A DNA stretch of 64,000 bases, taken from positions 496,001 through 560,000 of the forward strand of contig CBDEGI010000004.1 in the NCBI GenBank assembly GCA_965237575.1, given 5' to 3'. This document shows, piece after piece, positions 53,735-62,736 of this stretch (position 1 is its first letter; every line of letters starts with the position of its first letter). Below the pieces are notes generated by a model. That model made no database searches. It was not told where the DNA came from and saw only the letters and a program-made list of their open reading frames with translations. Made by a program: the position numbers and the translations under genes. Source of the DNA: JAKZVK01 sp965237575 (lineage in GTDB: Bacteria; Acidobacteriota; Terriglobia; Bryobacterales; UBA6623).

Positions 53735-54416
53735 GCTCGAGCCACTGTAGGCTGGCGAACGGCCAGCATCGCCCGTTATCTGACTCCCTACGGCGGCTTG
53801 CTCACGACCAAACGAATCACCCGAGCCATGAGCCCCTACCAGTTTGTGCTGGCCCTCGTGCTCGAGACTCCGCTTCATCGCTCGCGCATCCTGACCGGCA
53901 TCTTAAAAGTGACACGGCTGCCACCGCAGTCCACGCTGTGGCGCTTTCTCTCTGAAGAGCGCTTTCCGGGCTTTGCCGGCCGGCGTGAAGAAGGCGCGGG
54001 CCGATGCCGGCTTTTATTGCTGGGAGGCGGTGGCGGCCTACGAGCAAGCGCGTTGTCAGTTCGTCATCGTGGCGCGCAAGACGCGGCGACTGGTCGAGCA
54101 GTTGCAGCAAGCCGAATGGAAGCCCTCGCCCCACAGCGACGCTGAAGCGGAGTGCGAATTCCTCTACCAGCCGGAGGGCTGGGCCCAGCAATATCAGTTG
54201 TTCGCCACCAGCAGCTATACCTACCGCGTGTTTGTGACCAATCTCGCCGAGCCAATCGCGGCGGTGGTGTGGTTTTACAACCAGCGGGCCGGGGCCGAGA
54301 ACCTCATCAAAGAAGCCAACAACGACGCCGGGCTGGCGGCCCATCCTTCGCGCCGCTTTGACATGAACCGCAATCACTTTCAGTTGGTCATGCTGGCCTA
54401 CAACCTCAATCCGATC
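53735..54416 (+). mobile_element. IS1380-family transposase remnant
   Basis: Two frames encode pieces of one transposase: ARYLTPYGGLLTTKRITRAM...LWRFLSEERFPGF, then VKKARADAGFYCWEAVAAYE, CQFVIVARKTRRLVEQLQ and VVWFYNQRAGAENLIKEANN ending at MLAYNLN. The middle (with the first catalytic Asp) and the C-terminus are deleted. It is a distinct IS1380 lineage from the intact copy at 40085-41749. No clear terminal repeats or target duplication remain. Confidence 0.78.
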
Positions 54417-55156
54417 AGTTGAATAACCGTCAGGACCGCGACGATCGGAGTAACGACCGCGACCCCGACTCGCAATGCCGCTGGTGGCCATAGCCTACCC
54501 GGAAAGAAGAGAATCAAAAGGATCAACCATAGGATCCCTGGCCAAGACGCGAGGTTCTGGTAAATCACGCTGCCCGAGCGCCAGGGCTCTGGCCACAGCA
54601 ACGGATCGGCGAAGGACATTCGTCCCGCTTGAGCGAAGAGAACGAGGACCCCTGCGAGCAGCCAGGACATCGCCTTGACGGGAGATGTGAGGAGCAGGTA
54701 GGCGGCGAGACCTACGCAGACCATCGGCCAGCCTACCGCTGTCAGCCAGACCGTTTCCTTGCTAGTTGGTGTAAACTCCCCCGAGCTTCCGGAGGGGAAA
54801 AGCACGATCGTTTCGACCGGTACTTGCTCACCGGTCGAGTGCTCCACCGTAACAGCTAGCAACTCGCCGGGCTTCACGGAAGCGAAAGTCGCTGATTGGA
54901 CTACGCGGTTGACAAGTGGCCGACCATTGATCGCGACAATTCGGTCCCCTACATGAAGGCCCGCGGTGTCGACCAAGGGGTTTGTGACTCCGATCACCCG
55001 CCCGAAACGGTTCAAGGTCCAGGGCCGTAGTACCTGGCTCTCGACATCCACGAGCCGAAGGGCGGAGTCGACAGCGAATCCCCCTTGGAAGGCCACGGCC
55101 ACGCACGCCACCACCAAGCCCGCGAGCCGGAGGTGCCTCGTGTTCCGAGTGTGCAT
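54417..55156 (-). pseudogene. PDZ-membrane-GAF protein, N-terminal part
   Basis: N-terminal membrane segment LAGLVVACVAVAFQGGFAVD, a PDZ-like domain (RFGRVIGVTNPLVDTAGLHV, GDRIVAINGRPLVNRV, SVKPGELLAVTVEHSTGE), then membrane segments TAVGWPMVCVGLAAYLLL and AMSWLLAGVLVLFAQAG. It ends VIQLIGLRL where the IS remnant begins. The C-terminal half is at 52821. ATG 55204 is an alternative start (16 residues longer). Confidence 0.65.
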
Positions 55157-55576
55157 CGAGAGCGAGTTCCTGGTCGGAGCGGTCACGTGGGCGCCAGATC
55201 GCATCTCAGTTCGACGACGCAGTTTTGGGCGCGGTCGCTTACAAGAAAGCCGAGGCCGCTACCGATTGTGTCGTGCGGAAAGTCCTTGCCTGAATCCTAT
55301 CCGACACGGCCAGTGATATCCGTAGGGGGTTTCGCCTAGTGGAGCTTTACCAGAGTGGTCTTTGTGCCTGGGAACCCTCCTCGGGACATGCGCTCGTACT
55401 CTGCGACCGGGACCCGCGCTGTCCTGTCCGTTCATCCACCAGCCATGAGGGACAGCTGGATCCCGGCTAGTCGTTAGTGTATAGCGATGACGCCACGCCG
55501 CTCACTTCGGTCCGTCGGCTCACCGCCCCCACGATACGACCGAAGATGTCGGTGACAGTCAGGGAATTGTGGTAAT
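55157..55576. other. Gap upstream of the PDZ gene
   Basis: About 420 bp up to miniature element copy 3. No gene, RNA or repeat is recognised. Confidence 0.3.
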
Positions 55577-55849
55577 GGGGTATCCACTTGACTCAGGTAG
55601 CCCCTAGGCGTTGTGGTTTGGTCGATCCATGGACGCCAGCACACTGCACCCAGAATGCACCCTGGGGCGCCAGACGCCGGTCTGCAGGCAATTGGGCCAC
55701 GAGGCTGCGTTTCGGGCCGATCAAGGATTACGCACGCGCCATGGCCATCGCAGGCTTGGAAACGTGGTGCTATCGGCAAGCCTTTCCGGGGGCCGCCAAT
55801 GGCCAACCACAGTATGTTGTGGTCACCTGAGTCAAATGGATACCCCACT
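55577..55849. mobile_element. Miniature inverted-repeat element, copy 3 (273 bp)
   Basis: Ends GGGGTATCCACTTGACTCAG and, inverted, GGGGTATCCATTTGACTCAG. A 10-bp direct repeat TTGTGGTAAT flanks it (55567-55576 and 55850-55859). The body differs from copies 1 and 2, so it is a distinct subfamily sharing only the ends. Non-coding. Confidence 0.78.
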
Positions 55850-55986
55850 TTGTGGTAATTTGACTACAGCTAAGCTGCTGGGGAGTCCGGGCGGCAGCGT
55901 GGGGCATCTCTTCGCATAGCAAGCGGAGTGCCGCGCCTCATGGACTGCGCACGGGCTAGAGTGGGATCATCATTGTAGAAACGGCT

Positions 55987-56229
55987 ATGAAGATCACAGT
56001 TCAGAAGTGGGGCAACAGCTTGGCGGTGCGCATTCCCAAGACGATCGCTCAGCAGACGAAGATCGAGCGGAACGCCATCGTCGATCTTCAGATCGTAAAG
56101 GGCAAGTTGGTTCTGACTCCGGCCTCGAAAACTGAGTACTCTCTCTCAGAGTTATTAAGAGATATTGAGGACGATAACCTGCACTCGGAAGTATCCACAG
56201 GTGAACCGATCGGCACAGAATCGCGGTAA
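55987..56229 (+). CDS. mazE: MazE-type antitoxin
   Basis: 80 residues. N-terminal AbrB-like swapped-hairpin domain MKITVQKWGNSLAVRIPKTI, then VDLQIVKGKLVLTPASK; the disordered acidic tail YSLSELLRDIEDDNLHSEVS, TGEPIG is the typical toxin-binding segment. Role: binds and neutralises MazF and represses its own operon. Its TAA stop overlaps the toxin frame. Confidence 0.93.
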   Translation: MKITVQKWGNSLAVRIPKTIAQQTKIERNAIVDLQIVKGKLVLTPASKTEYSLSELLRDIEDDNLHSEVSTGEPIGTESR

Positions 56230-56564
56230 GTTCCTACGAGCCGGAACGAGGGGATCTCATCTGGCTGGACTTCCATCCGCAGACCGGGCGCGAACAGCGC
56301 GGGTGCCGTCCCGCTCTCGTTCTATCTCCTCTTCGATACAACGCGAAGGTCGGATTAGCGCTGCTCTGCCCTGTCACGAGCCGAGTTAAAGGGTATCCGT
56401 TCGAGGTGGCGGTGCCAGTAGGGCTTCCCATCTCAGGCGTGGTGTTGGCCGATCAGGTCAAGAGCCTGGACTGGCGGTCGCGGAGCGCGGAGTTCGTCTG
56501 CAAGCTACCCCGGCCCGACATGGATGACGTGCTCGCGAAACTCGAAGCTCTGCTCAAACGCTAG
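56226..56564 (+). CDS. mazF: MazF-type endoribonuclease toxin, start codon lost
   Basis: Frame SSYEPERGDLIWLDFHPQTG, REQRGCRPALVLSPLRYNAK, GLALLCPVTSRVKGYPFEVA and VVLADQVKSLDWRSRSAEFV matches MazF over its entire length, including the Arg-rich catalytic GCRPALVLSP and the PVTSRVKGYPF serine/threonine. At the expected start the codon is GTA (56226-56228), not ATG/GTG/TTG; upstream there is a stop (TGA at 56202) and no other start before the core domain. A G-to-A change in an ancestral GTGA overlap would produce exactly this. Expression is therefore doubtful. Confidence 0.8.
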   Translation, partial: VSSYEPERGDLIWLDFHPQTGREQRGCRPALVLSPLRYNAKVGLALLCPVTSRVKGYPFEVAVPVGLPISGVVLADQVKSLDWRSRSAEFVCKLPRPDMDDVLAKLEALLKR

Positions 56565-56665
56565 GCTCGTTGAGCACTGGTCGTGGAGAACTACACGCCG
56601 CATTCTTGCATGGCCCGCGCCCGGACGATGTGCGATGATTCTTCTAAGCGGTACGGGTCGGAGCC

Positions 56666-58152
56666 ATGAATTGCGCCAATTGTGGAGGCATCGTCAAAGC
56701 GGGCGGGAAGTTTTGTCCGCATTGCGGGAGTGCGGTGGCGGCAGCGCCGCCGGTTGAGCCTGCCCCCACGCGGCTCGGAGCGGCCGAGCCGGCTCCTCCT
56801 CCCACCACGCGCTACTGCATGACCTGTGGCGGCGCCGTCGGGGCTAACGAAGCTAAATGTGACACTTGCGGAGCGCCGCTGGCCGCGCCCGTTGCGAGCG
56901 GGCCTCGGAAGACGCGCCTCGCCGCGCCGATCGACGCCAGCTACGAAGCGGTGGGATCGACACCGGTGCAACCCCCTGGCGCGGCAGCCCCTGGATCCGG
57001 GGCCCCTCGCCCCTGGGCGGCGACACCGACGCGCGTCCAAGCTTCACCCGCCATCATCAAGGGCTCGAATCACACGTTTTATCAACTGCTCGGCCTGGCG
57101 TTCCTGCTGATCGCTTGCGCGTACGTCGGATACCATTACTGGTCGGCTCCTGCGGCGCCGGAAACGCGGAGAGCGGAGGGTGTCGAGCCGGTCTATGGGG
57201 ACTTGGCTAGTTCGGGCGAGGCTACACCGGGCTCGGGTGCGCAGGGTTTGGGGGCATCGGGTTCCGTAGCGCAGGGTTCCGTAGCACAGGGTTCTGGGGC
57301 CGTGGGCTACTCGCAGGGTCAGCCGGGCGATGAGTACCAGGCGCAATCGGCGGCAGGGGCCGGTGGGCAACAGGCGGGGCTGAGTGAGGGTCAAGCGCCA
57401 GGCACATTTGGCGCGGCGTCCGGCGCGGGTGTCGACCTACGCGGTACCGCCGCCAGCGGATCGGTGGACCGGCGCGCCGAAGCGCTGGGGACGGTGCCGT
57501 TGTCCGGCGAGGCTGGGCCATCACGTTCCGCGGACCCCGCGGCGACGCGGCGTGCGTCCCGTCAGCCGATAGACCCTCGCGCGCCGAGGATCGTGACGCC
57601 CCCCCCCCGGCCGCCCCGTTGGCCGTTGAGTCGAGGCCACCCGCTAAGGTAACTTTGCCATCAGCACGGCCGAGAGAGCCCGTGCCTGTGGAGCCGGTTA
57701 CGCCCAAAGATCCGTCGTCCGCCGGCGCGGGGCAAGCACCGCCGTCACAAGGTGACAAGGTGCTGTTGCCCGGAAGTCAGGCGTGGCGCGTGCCTTCCAA
57801 GAAGAGTGCTCCGGCCGACGAGCCCACGCAGACCGCAGCCGCTTCCCCGCCCCCGCGTTCGGAGCCACGTCCGGTCGCGCCGCCGCCGCAAGTTCGCACC
57901 GAGGGCATCATCTATTGGACCGGGAAGCTCAAGAAGAACCAAACGATTGTGATCGATGGAGCGGAGGCGACCGTGGGTTTCGCCGACGGGAACCTCTTGC
58001 CGGGCTCGGCGGTTGAAGTCCACATCCCGTCGCCGGCCGTCCAGTTGGTCGAGTACCCCACCCCGCGCGACGGATGGAAGAGGGTCGCGTTTCGCTGTTT
58101 GCGGTCCACCAAGCGGTCGGTGACGTTGAACATTCAGTGGAAGCTCAGGTAG
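56666..58152 (+). pseudogene. Zinc-ribbon membrane protein with C10 tract frameshift
   Basis: Two zinc ribbons (MNCANCGGIVKAGGKFCPHC and YCMTCGGAVGANEAKCDTCG), a membrane segment (YQLLGLAFLLIACAYVGYHY), a long low-complexity Ala/Gly/Ser/Gln linker with GSVAQGSVAQGSGAV repeats, then a C-terminal domain (TEGIIYWTGKLKKNQTIVID, LVEYPTPRDGWKRVAFRC). The first frame ends at 57652; the C-terminal domain lies in another frame open from before the tract. A run of ten Cs (57599-57608) is the natural junction: one base more or less would give ~494 residues. Function unknown. Confidence 0.68.
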
Positions 58153-58197
58153 TGGGTTGTTCGTCGGCGCCATGAACGACAAGCGTGCCTGCTTCGA

Positions 58198-58223
58198 GGA
58201 CCTGAGAACCGAGGAATCGGTTC
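58198..58223. repeat. Dispersed palindromic repeat related to 2789-2814
   Basis: GGACCTGAGAACCGAGGAAT followed by CGGTTC, the reverse complement of the 2789-2814 element at 24 of 26 positions. The centre is itself a dyad (GAACCGA/TCGGTTC). Confidence 0.7.
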
Positions 58224-58309
58224 TCGGCACAAAGCCTGTAGGCTTAGGCCACATCCTGGAACCAGCGGGCCAGTAGGTTCGTAGTAATTGCTCGGGCTCC
58301 GCTGCGACC

Positions 58310-59002
58310 GTGACCGTTCCTCAACCCCATCCGCCGCGCCGACGTTGGATCAAGCGGGCCATCGTCCTGGCGCTGCTTCTCGTTGTTGCCGCCTATGCCG
58401 TCCACCGGGCAGTGCCGAGGGGCGACGCTGCAGCCGAGATCGATCGGCTCGTGGCGCTGCTGCAAATCTCGCCTGGCATGACCGTGGCCGAGATCGGTGC
58501 GGGTGCGGGCGCAATGACGCTTCAGATGGCTGATAGCTTGGGCAGCATGTCACGGGTCTACGCCACTGAGTTGAACCCGGAACGCCTCGACCAGATCCGC
58601 GAAGTCGTGCAAGACGCCGGCCTGGCGCACGTTACGATCCTGGAAGCGGGCAAGGGCGAAACCAACCTTCCCGCCGAATGCTGCGATGCGATCTTCATGT
58701 CGAAGGTCTATCACCACTTCACCGATCCGGAGGCCATCAATCGCAGCTTGTACGACTCGCTCAAACCGGGCGGTGCGCTCGCCGTGATCGACTTCGAGCC
58801 CGACGTCTGGAACTTCTGGCTCCCGCATCCTGAGGGCGTTCCCGAGGACCGCGGAGGGCACGGCGCGCCGCGATCGCTGGTGGCGAAGGAACTGGAGGCC
58901 GCGGGTTTCGAGATTGAGGAGCAGATCAGTGACTGGTGGCCCCGCCCGTTCCGACGCTTCTGCGTGGTTGCCCGCAAGCTGGTGGCGCGGGAGCCATTGT
59001 GA
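58310..59002 (+). CDS. Class I SAM-dependent methyltransferase, membrane-anchored
   Basis: An N-terminal anchor (IKRAIVLALLLVVAAYAV) precedes a methyltransferase fold: VAEIGAGAGAMTLQMADSLG (motif I), YATELNPERLDQIREVV, ILEAGKGETNLPAECCDAIF, YHHFTDPEAINRSLYDSLKP and GGALAVIDFEPD. It resembles ubiquinone/menaquinone-type or arsenite-type methyltransferases in the core; the substrate is unknown. Start is GTG 58310. Followed by an AT-rich stretch (59006-59050). Confidence 0.85.
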   Translation: MTVPQPHPPRRRWIKRAIVLALLLVVAAYAVHRAVPRGDAAAEIDRLVALLQISPGMTVAEIGAGAGAMTLQMADSLGSMSRVYATELNPERLDQIREVVQDAGLAHVTILEAGKGETNLPAECCDAIFMSKVYHHFTDPEAINRSLYDSLKPGGALAVIDFEPDVWNFWLPHPEGVPEDRGGHGAPRSLVAKELEAAGFEIEEQISDWWPRPFRRFCVVARKLVAREPL

Positions 59003-59046
59003 GCTAGGCGTCAAGACAAAAATATTTTATCAATATTATCAATAAG

Positions 59047-62000
59047 TTACGGAGATGTTTTAATGTAGAGAATTAGATCGGCCATCTGCTCGACAGTGAT
59101 CTGCTTGTCGGGATCCTCGGGCATCGATGAGAGTTCAGCGGCGTACATCCGCTTGATCTGGTCGCGGGGGACGATGTCCTCTTCCCCGCCCTCGCGGCGG
59201 AGCGTGATCGAGGTGGACGTCTGCGGTCCCAGCACGCCATCGAGCGTCCGCCCGTCGCTGGTCTCCACCACATAAGCCTCGTACTCAGGCTCGATTGAAC
59301 GGCTGGGCGAGAGAATGTCGCCCAGAATGTATTGCGACGGGCGGCTGCGAACGGTCGCCAGGTCGGGACCGACTTCTTTGCCGACGCCGTTGAGTTGGTG
59401 ACACTTTGAGCAGTGCTCTTCGAACACGGCCTTGCCCCTCTTAGCATCTCCCTTGAGGTCGAGCGCGGCTTGGTAGCGCTCGATCACTGCCGTGCGCTCG
59501 GCCGCGGGCCGCTCGATGAGGGCACGGGCGCGCTCGCGGAGCTTGACGTCTTGATGCATGATCAGGCGATGGCGGACGCGGGATGGCAGCGTCCACACTT
59601 GGATCTCCTCACGCTCGAGCGCGTCGACCAGCATGGTGAGTCGCTCGGAGCTGCGGGCCATGCCCTCCCCCGCCGCGCCGCGAACCGCGCCGGTGAAGTT
59701 GCGCCAGTTGTCGAGGAGGAATGCCGCTACCGGTTCGCCGTCGATCGTACCCAGGGCGCGAATCGCTTCGGCCTGCACGGCGTCAGGCACGTCCGGCGCA
59801 ATGAGGGTCTTGAGCAACGGCTCGTGGGCTTGCGGATCGCCCAAGGCGAGCAGACGAATCGAGTCGGCCCGCTGTTCGGGATCGATGCTGGATTTGCCTG
59901 CGCGCTGGGCAGCCTTGGCAACAGCCGCGCTGAGATCGGCGTTTGGTTGCAAACCACTTGTCGCGAGCAACTCTAGCGCCGACTTGCGAAGTGAGCCGTG
60001 TTCGCTTTCGAGCAGACCTAGCACCAGCCGCTGCAGGCCGGCGTCGAGACCGCCGGTGTGCCCCGCGATCCCTTGCGCGAGGCCTTTGAGGCTCGCGTCA
60101 CGCCACCAGAGATTCGCCTCTCCACGCGTCTTCGCGACTTCCGACAGGACAACTGTGAGGTCCGGCGCCTCACGGTTTGCCGCCACCATGCTCGCGATCC
60201 GCTCGAAGAACTGTGCCTTGGCCGGCGACGCGTTCGCGACCACCGACGGACGGGCGATGGCTTGGCGAAAGATCTGATCCGGCTGCACCGACTTCCAACT
60301 GAGCGCCGCCACCTGCGCCCAGGGGTCTTCGATGTCTTCGAACAACCGCCGGTCACGCACCTCCCGCGCCCGCGGCGAATCGACCTCCCCAAGCGTTGCC
60401 ATCACCTGGTAGCGGACCCTCGGGTCGGCGTCGTTCGCCATAGCGAGAATCCGCTCGAGCAGCAATGGGGCCGACGACAGCCGCGACTCGGCGAGCAGCA
60501 CTGCGTTTTCGCGTACCCCTGCCTCGGGGTCGTCGAGCGCGAGGGAGATCAGCGCAGGGTCGAGGCGGTCGAGTCCATCCAGCGTCCACAGCACGTGCAG
60601 CCGGCCCACTGCGGCGGGGCTCTCTTGGGCCAACATCGTCAGATCCGCGACCGACTCGACGCTGTTGCGGTCGAGCAACAGGCGCTGCGCGGTGCGCCGC
60701 CACCAGATGTTCGGATCGGCAAGCTTCTGCACGAGGTCACGGTCCGACTGTTCGTTGAGGTCGAAGCGCTCGACGGGTGGCAGGCCGCCTTGGGGGACGA
60801 TGCGGTAGATGCGCCCATGGCCGCTGCCGTCGTAGAGTTCCTCGGACTCGTACGTCTCGGCCGAGGTCCACTCGGGATGTTCGATCACCTCGCGGTAGTA
60901 GTCGAGCAGGTAAAGCGCGCCGTCCGGCCCCACATAGAAGTTCACAGGGCGAAACCAGCGATCGGTCGAGGCCAGAAACTCCCGCTCCTCGTGCGCGCGA
61001 CGGGCGGTGAACGTCGCGCCGCGCGATTCCCACACATCGCGATGGACGAGGTTGTGGACCGGCTCCGCAACGAAGGAAACGTTTTCAAAGGCCGGCGGGA
61101 ACTTGCCGCCGAGATAAAGCGTGAGTCCGCAGGCGGAAGTGAACTGGCCGGCGTTCGACAGGATTTCGAAGCGTGGCCGGACGGTGATGGGAAACACCTT
61201 GGCGGGGTTGCCATGGTCGGACATGTCCTGCCAGGGCCGAGCGACGCGCAGGTGCGGGTTGCGCGACAAGTAACGAGGGGCAACGACTTCGTGCCGAACG
61301 TGATTGGAGTTGTTGTGAACGAACACGCGGCCCCAGCGGTCGAACGCCACCCCGAACTGCGACTGATTGGCCAGGTAGTCGATCTCCCCCGAGTCGGGCC
61401 GAAACCGGAGGCTGCGCCGCTCGACGGGTAGGCGCGGCGAGTCGGCATGAGCGGGATAGTGGATCTCGCTGCCGGGATTGTTGAACTTGTCACCGAACAC
61501 GGTCGAGGGGCCGTAGCCTTCGTGGGAGAGGTAGATCCAGTTGTCGAGGCCGTAGTAGGGGCTGCTGACGGTGTGTTGTGGATTGTTGAACGGGAAGCCG
61601 GCCAGCATCACTTCGCGGATGTCGGCGCGGCCATCGCCGTCTTCGTCTCTGAAGTACCAGACGTTCGGGGCGTCGGTGACGAGGATGCCTTTCTTCCAGG
61701 CCATGACCCCGGTGGGCATCGTGAGCCCATCGACAAAAGTGGTCGAGCGGTCGGGACGGCCGTCGTGGTCGGTGTCCTCGAGGAGCTTGACCTTGCCGAG
61801 AGCACCTTCGGTGCTGAGCGGGTAGCCCGAGTTCTCGACGACGTAGATGCGGCCGGCCTCGTCGATCTCCATGGCGACGGGGTCGGCGATGTCGGGCTCG
61901 GAGGCGAAGAGTTCAATGCGAAAGCCGTCTTCGATCTGAAAGGTCTCAAGGGCTTCGTCGGGCGGGTAGGGTGGCCGGGTGGTTTGGCAGCCGGAGGTCA

Positions 62001-62085
62001 GACCGAGGACGACAATGATGACGAGCAACGTGATGCACGCGGTTGGGCTGGAACCGCATGGGCCGGCGACGCGCGCACAGTCCAT
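59047..62085 (-). CDS. Large lipoprotein: membrane-bound dehydrogenase-type propeller, HEAT-like repeats, cytochrome c domain
   Basis: ~1012 residues. Lipobox LTSGC after LLVIIVVLGL. N-terminal six-bladed propeller of the PVC/membrane-bound-dehydrogenase type (FQIEDGFRIELFASEPDIAD, LLEDTDHDGRPDRSTTFVDG, PQHTVSSPYYGLDNWIYLSH), a middle of HEAT-like helical repeats, and a C-terminal heme domain with the c-type heme site CSKCH (EEHCSKCHQLNGVGKEVGPD) plus a later methionine (MPEDPDKQI). Start 62085 is chosen: AGGGG lies four bases upstream, and longer starts overlap the pncA frame. Similar proteins abound in Planctomycetes and Acidobacteria and are thought to be sugar dehydrogenases or electron-transfer hubs. 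Confidence 0.85.
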   Translation of the reverse strand: MDCARVAGPCGSSPTACITLLVIIVVLGLTSGCQTTRPPYPPDEALETFQIEDGFRIELFASEPDIADPVAMEIDEAGRIYVVENSGYPLSTEGALGKVKLLEDTDHDGRPDRSTTFVDGLTMPTGVMAWKKGILVTDAPNVWYFRDEDGDGRADIREVMLAGFPFNNPQHTVSSPYYGLDNWIYLSHEGYGPSTVFGDKFNNPGSEIHYPAHADSPRLPVERRSLRFRPDSGEIDYLANQSQFGVAFDRWGRVFVHNNSNHVRHEVVAPRYLSRNPHLRVARPWQDMSDHGNPAKVFPITVRPRFEILSNAGQFTSACGLTLYLGGKFPPAFENVSFVAEPVHNLVHRDVWESRGATFTARRAHEEREFLASTDRWFRPVNFYVGPDGALYLLDYYREVIEHPEWTSAETYESEELYDGSGHGRIYRIVPQGGLPPVERFDLNEQSDRDLVQKLADPNIWWRRTAQRLLLDRNSVESVADLTMLAQESPAAVGRLHVLWTLDGLDRLDPALISLALDDPEAGVRENAVLLAESRLSSAPLLLERILAMANDADPRVRYQVMATLGEVDSPRAREVRDRRLFEDIEDPWAQVAALSWKSVQPDQIFRQAIARPSVVANASPAKAQFFERIASMVAANREAPDLTVVLSEVAKTRGEANLWWRDASLKGLAQGIAGHTGGLDAGLQRLVLGLLESEHGSLRKSALELLATSGLQPNADLSAAVAKAAQRAGKSSIDPEQRADSIRLLALGDPQAHEPLLKTLIAPDVPDAVQAEAIRALGTIDGEPVAAFLLDNWRNFTGAVRGAAGEGMARSSERLTMLVDALEREEIQVWTLPSRVRHRLIMHQDVKLRERARALIERPAAERTAVIERYQAALDLKGDAKRGKAVFEEHCSKCHQLNGVGKEVGPDLATVRSRPSQYILGDILSPSRSIEPEYEAYVVETSDGRTLDGVLGPQTSTSITLRREGGEEDIVPRDQIKRMYAAELSSMPEDPDKQITVEQMADLILYIKTSP

Positions 62086-62092
62086 GACGCCC

Positions 62093-62716
62093 CTACTCGG
62101 GCCGTTCTGTTTCATCGCTCGTGACAATCTCCACTCCATCGGTCCGCATCTCATCGAGCGCCCTGCTCACATCCCCGGCGTGCAGGTCGATCCCGCGGCA
62201 GCCGTCTTCGATCACGTGCGCCTTGAATCCGCACTCGACTGTGTCGAGAGCGCTGAACTTGACGCAATAGTCCGTTGCGAGGCCCAACAGGTAGACGTCT
62301 GTGACGCCTTGCACTCGCAGGTAGTCGGCCATGCCGGTCGATTTGCGGTGCGCGTTGTCGAAGAACGTGCTGTAACTGTCGATGCCGGGGTCCGTGCCCT
62401 TGTGGAAAACCTTCACGATTCGGTCCGTTGCCAGGTCGGCGTGGAACGCTGCGCCTTCGGTTTCTTCGACGCAGTGGTCAGGCCAGAGGATCTGATCGAG
62501 CCCATTCAGGTCGACGACGTCACCCGGCTTGTTGCCCGGATGTTGCGAAGCGAAGCTGCCGTGGTCGGCCGGATGCCAGTCTTGCGAAGCGACGACTAGA
62601 TCGAAGCGGGGCATCACGCGGTTGACGACCGGCACCACCGCGTCCCCATCGGGCACGGGCAGTGAGCCTCCCAGCATGAAATCGTTCTGCAGGTCGATCA
62701 CGATCAACGCTCGCAC
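62093..62716 (-). CDS. pncA: Nicotinamidase/pyrazinamidase
   Basis: 207 residues from GTG 62716 (VRALIVIDLQNDFMLGGSL), with GAGGA 10 bases upstream. The catalytic triad is Asp (VIDLQNDF), Lys (KVFHKGTD) and Cys (LGLATDYCVKFSALDT); metal ligands are in SQDWHPADHGSFAS. Hydrolyses nicotinamide to nicotinate for NAD salvage, complementing nadA elsewhere in the window. Its stop codon overlaps the ribosome site of the lipoprotein gene; the two may be one transcript. Confidence 0.94.
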   Translation of the reverse strand: MRALIVIDLQNDFMLGGSLPVPDGDAVVPVVNRVMPRFDLVVASQDWHPADHGSFASQHPGNKPGDVVDLNGLDQILWPDHCVEETEGAAFHADLATDRIVKVFHKGTDPGIDSYSTFFDNAHRKSTGMADYLRVQGVTDVYLLGLATDYCVKFSALDTVECGFKAHVIEDGCRGIDLHAGDVSRALDEMRTDGVEIVTSDETERPE

Positions 62717-62736
62717 GGCCGTCTGATTCCTCGTCG

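Noticed and set aside
55474..55848. Open frames inside miniature element copy 3 as a small protein
   Set aside because: They run through the inverted terminal repeat, have no ribosome site and are absent from the sister elements.
60058..61431. 457-codon frame opposite the heme lipoprotein gene
   Set aside because: Antisense to a well-supported gene, with His/Arg-rich shadow composition and no recognisable domain.
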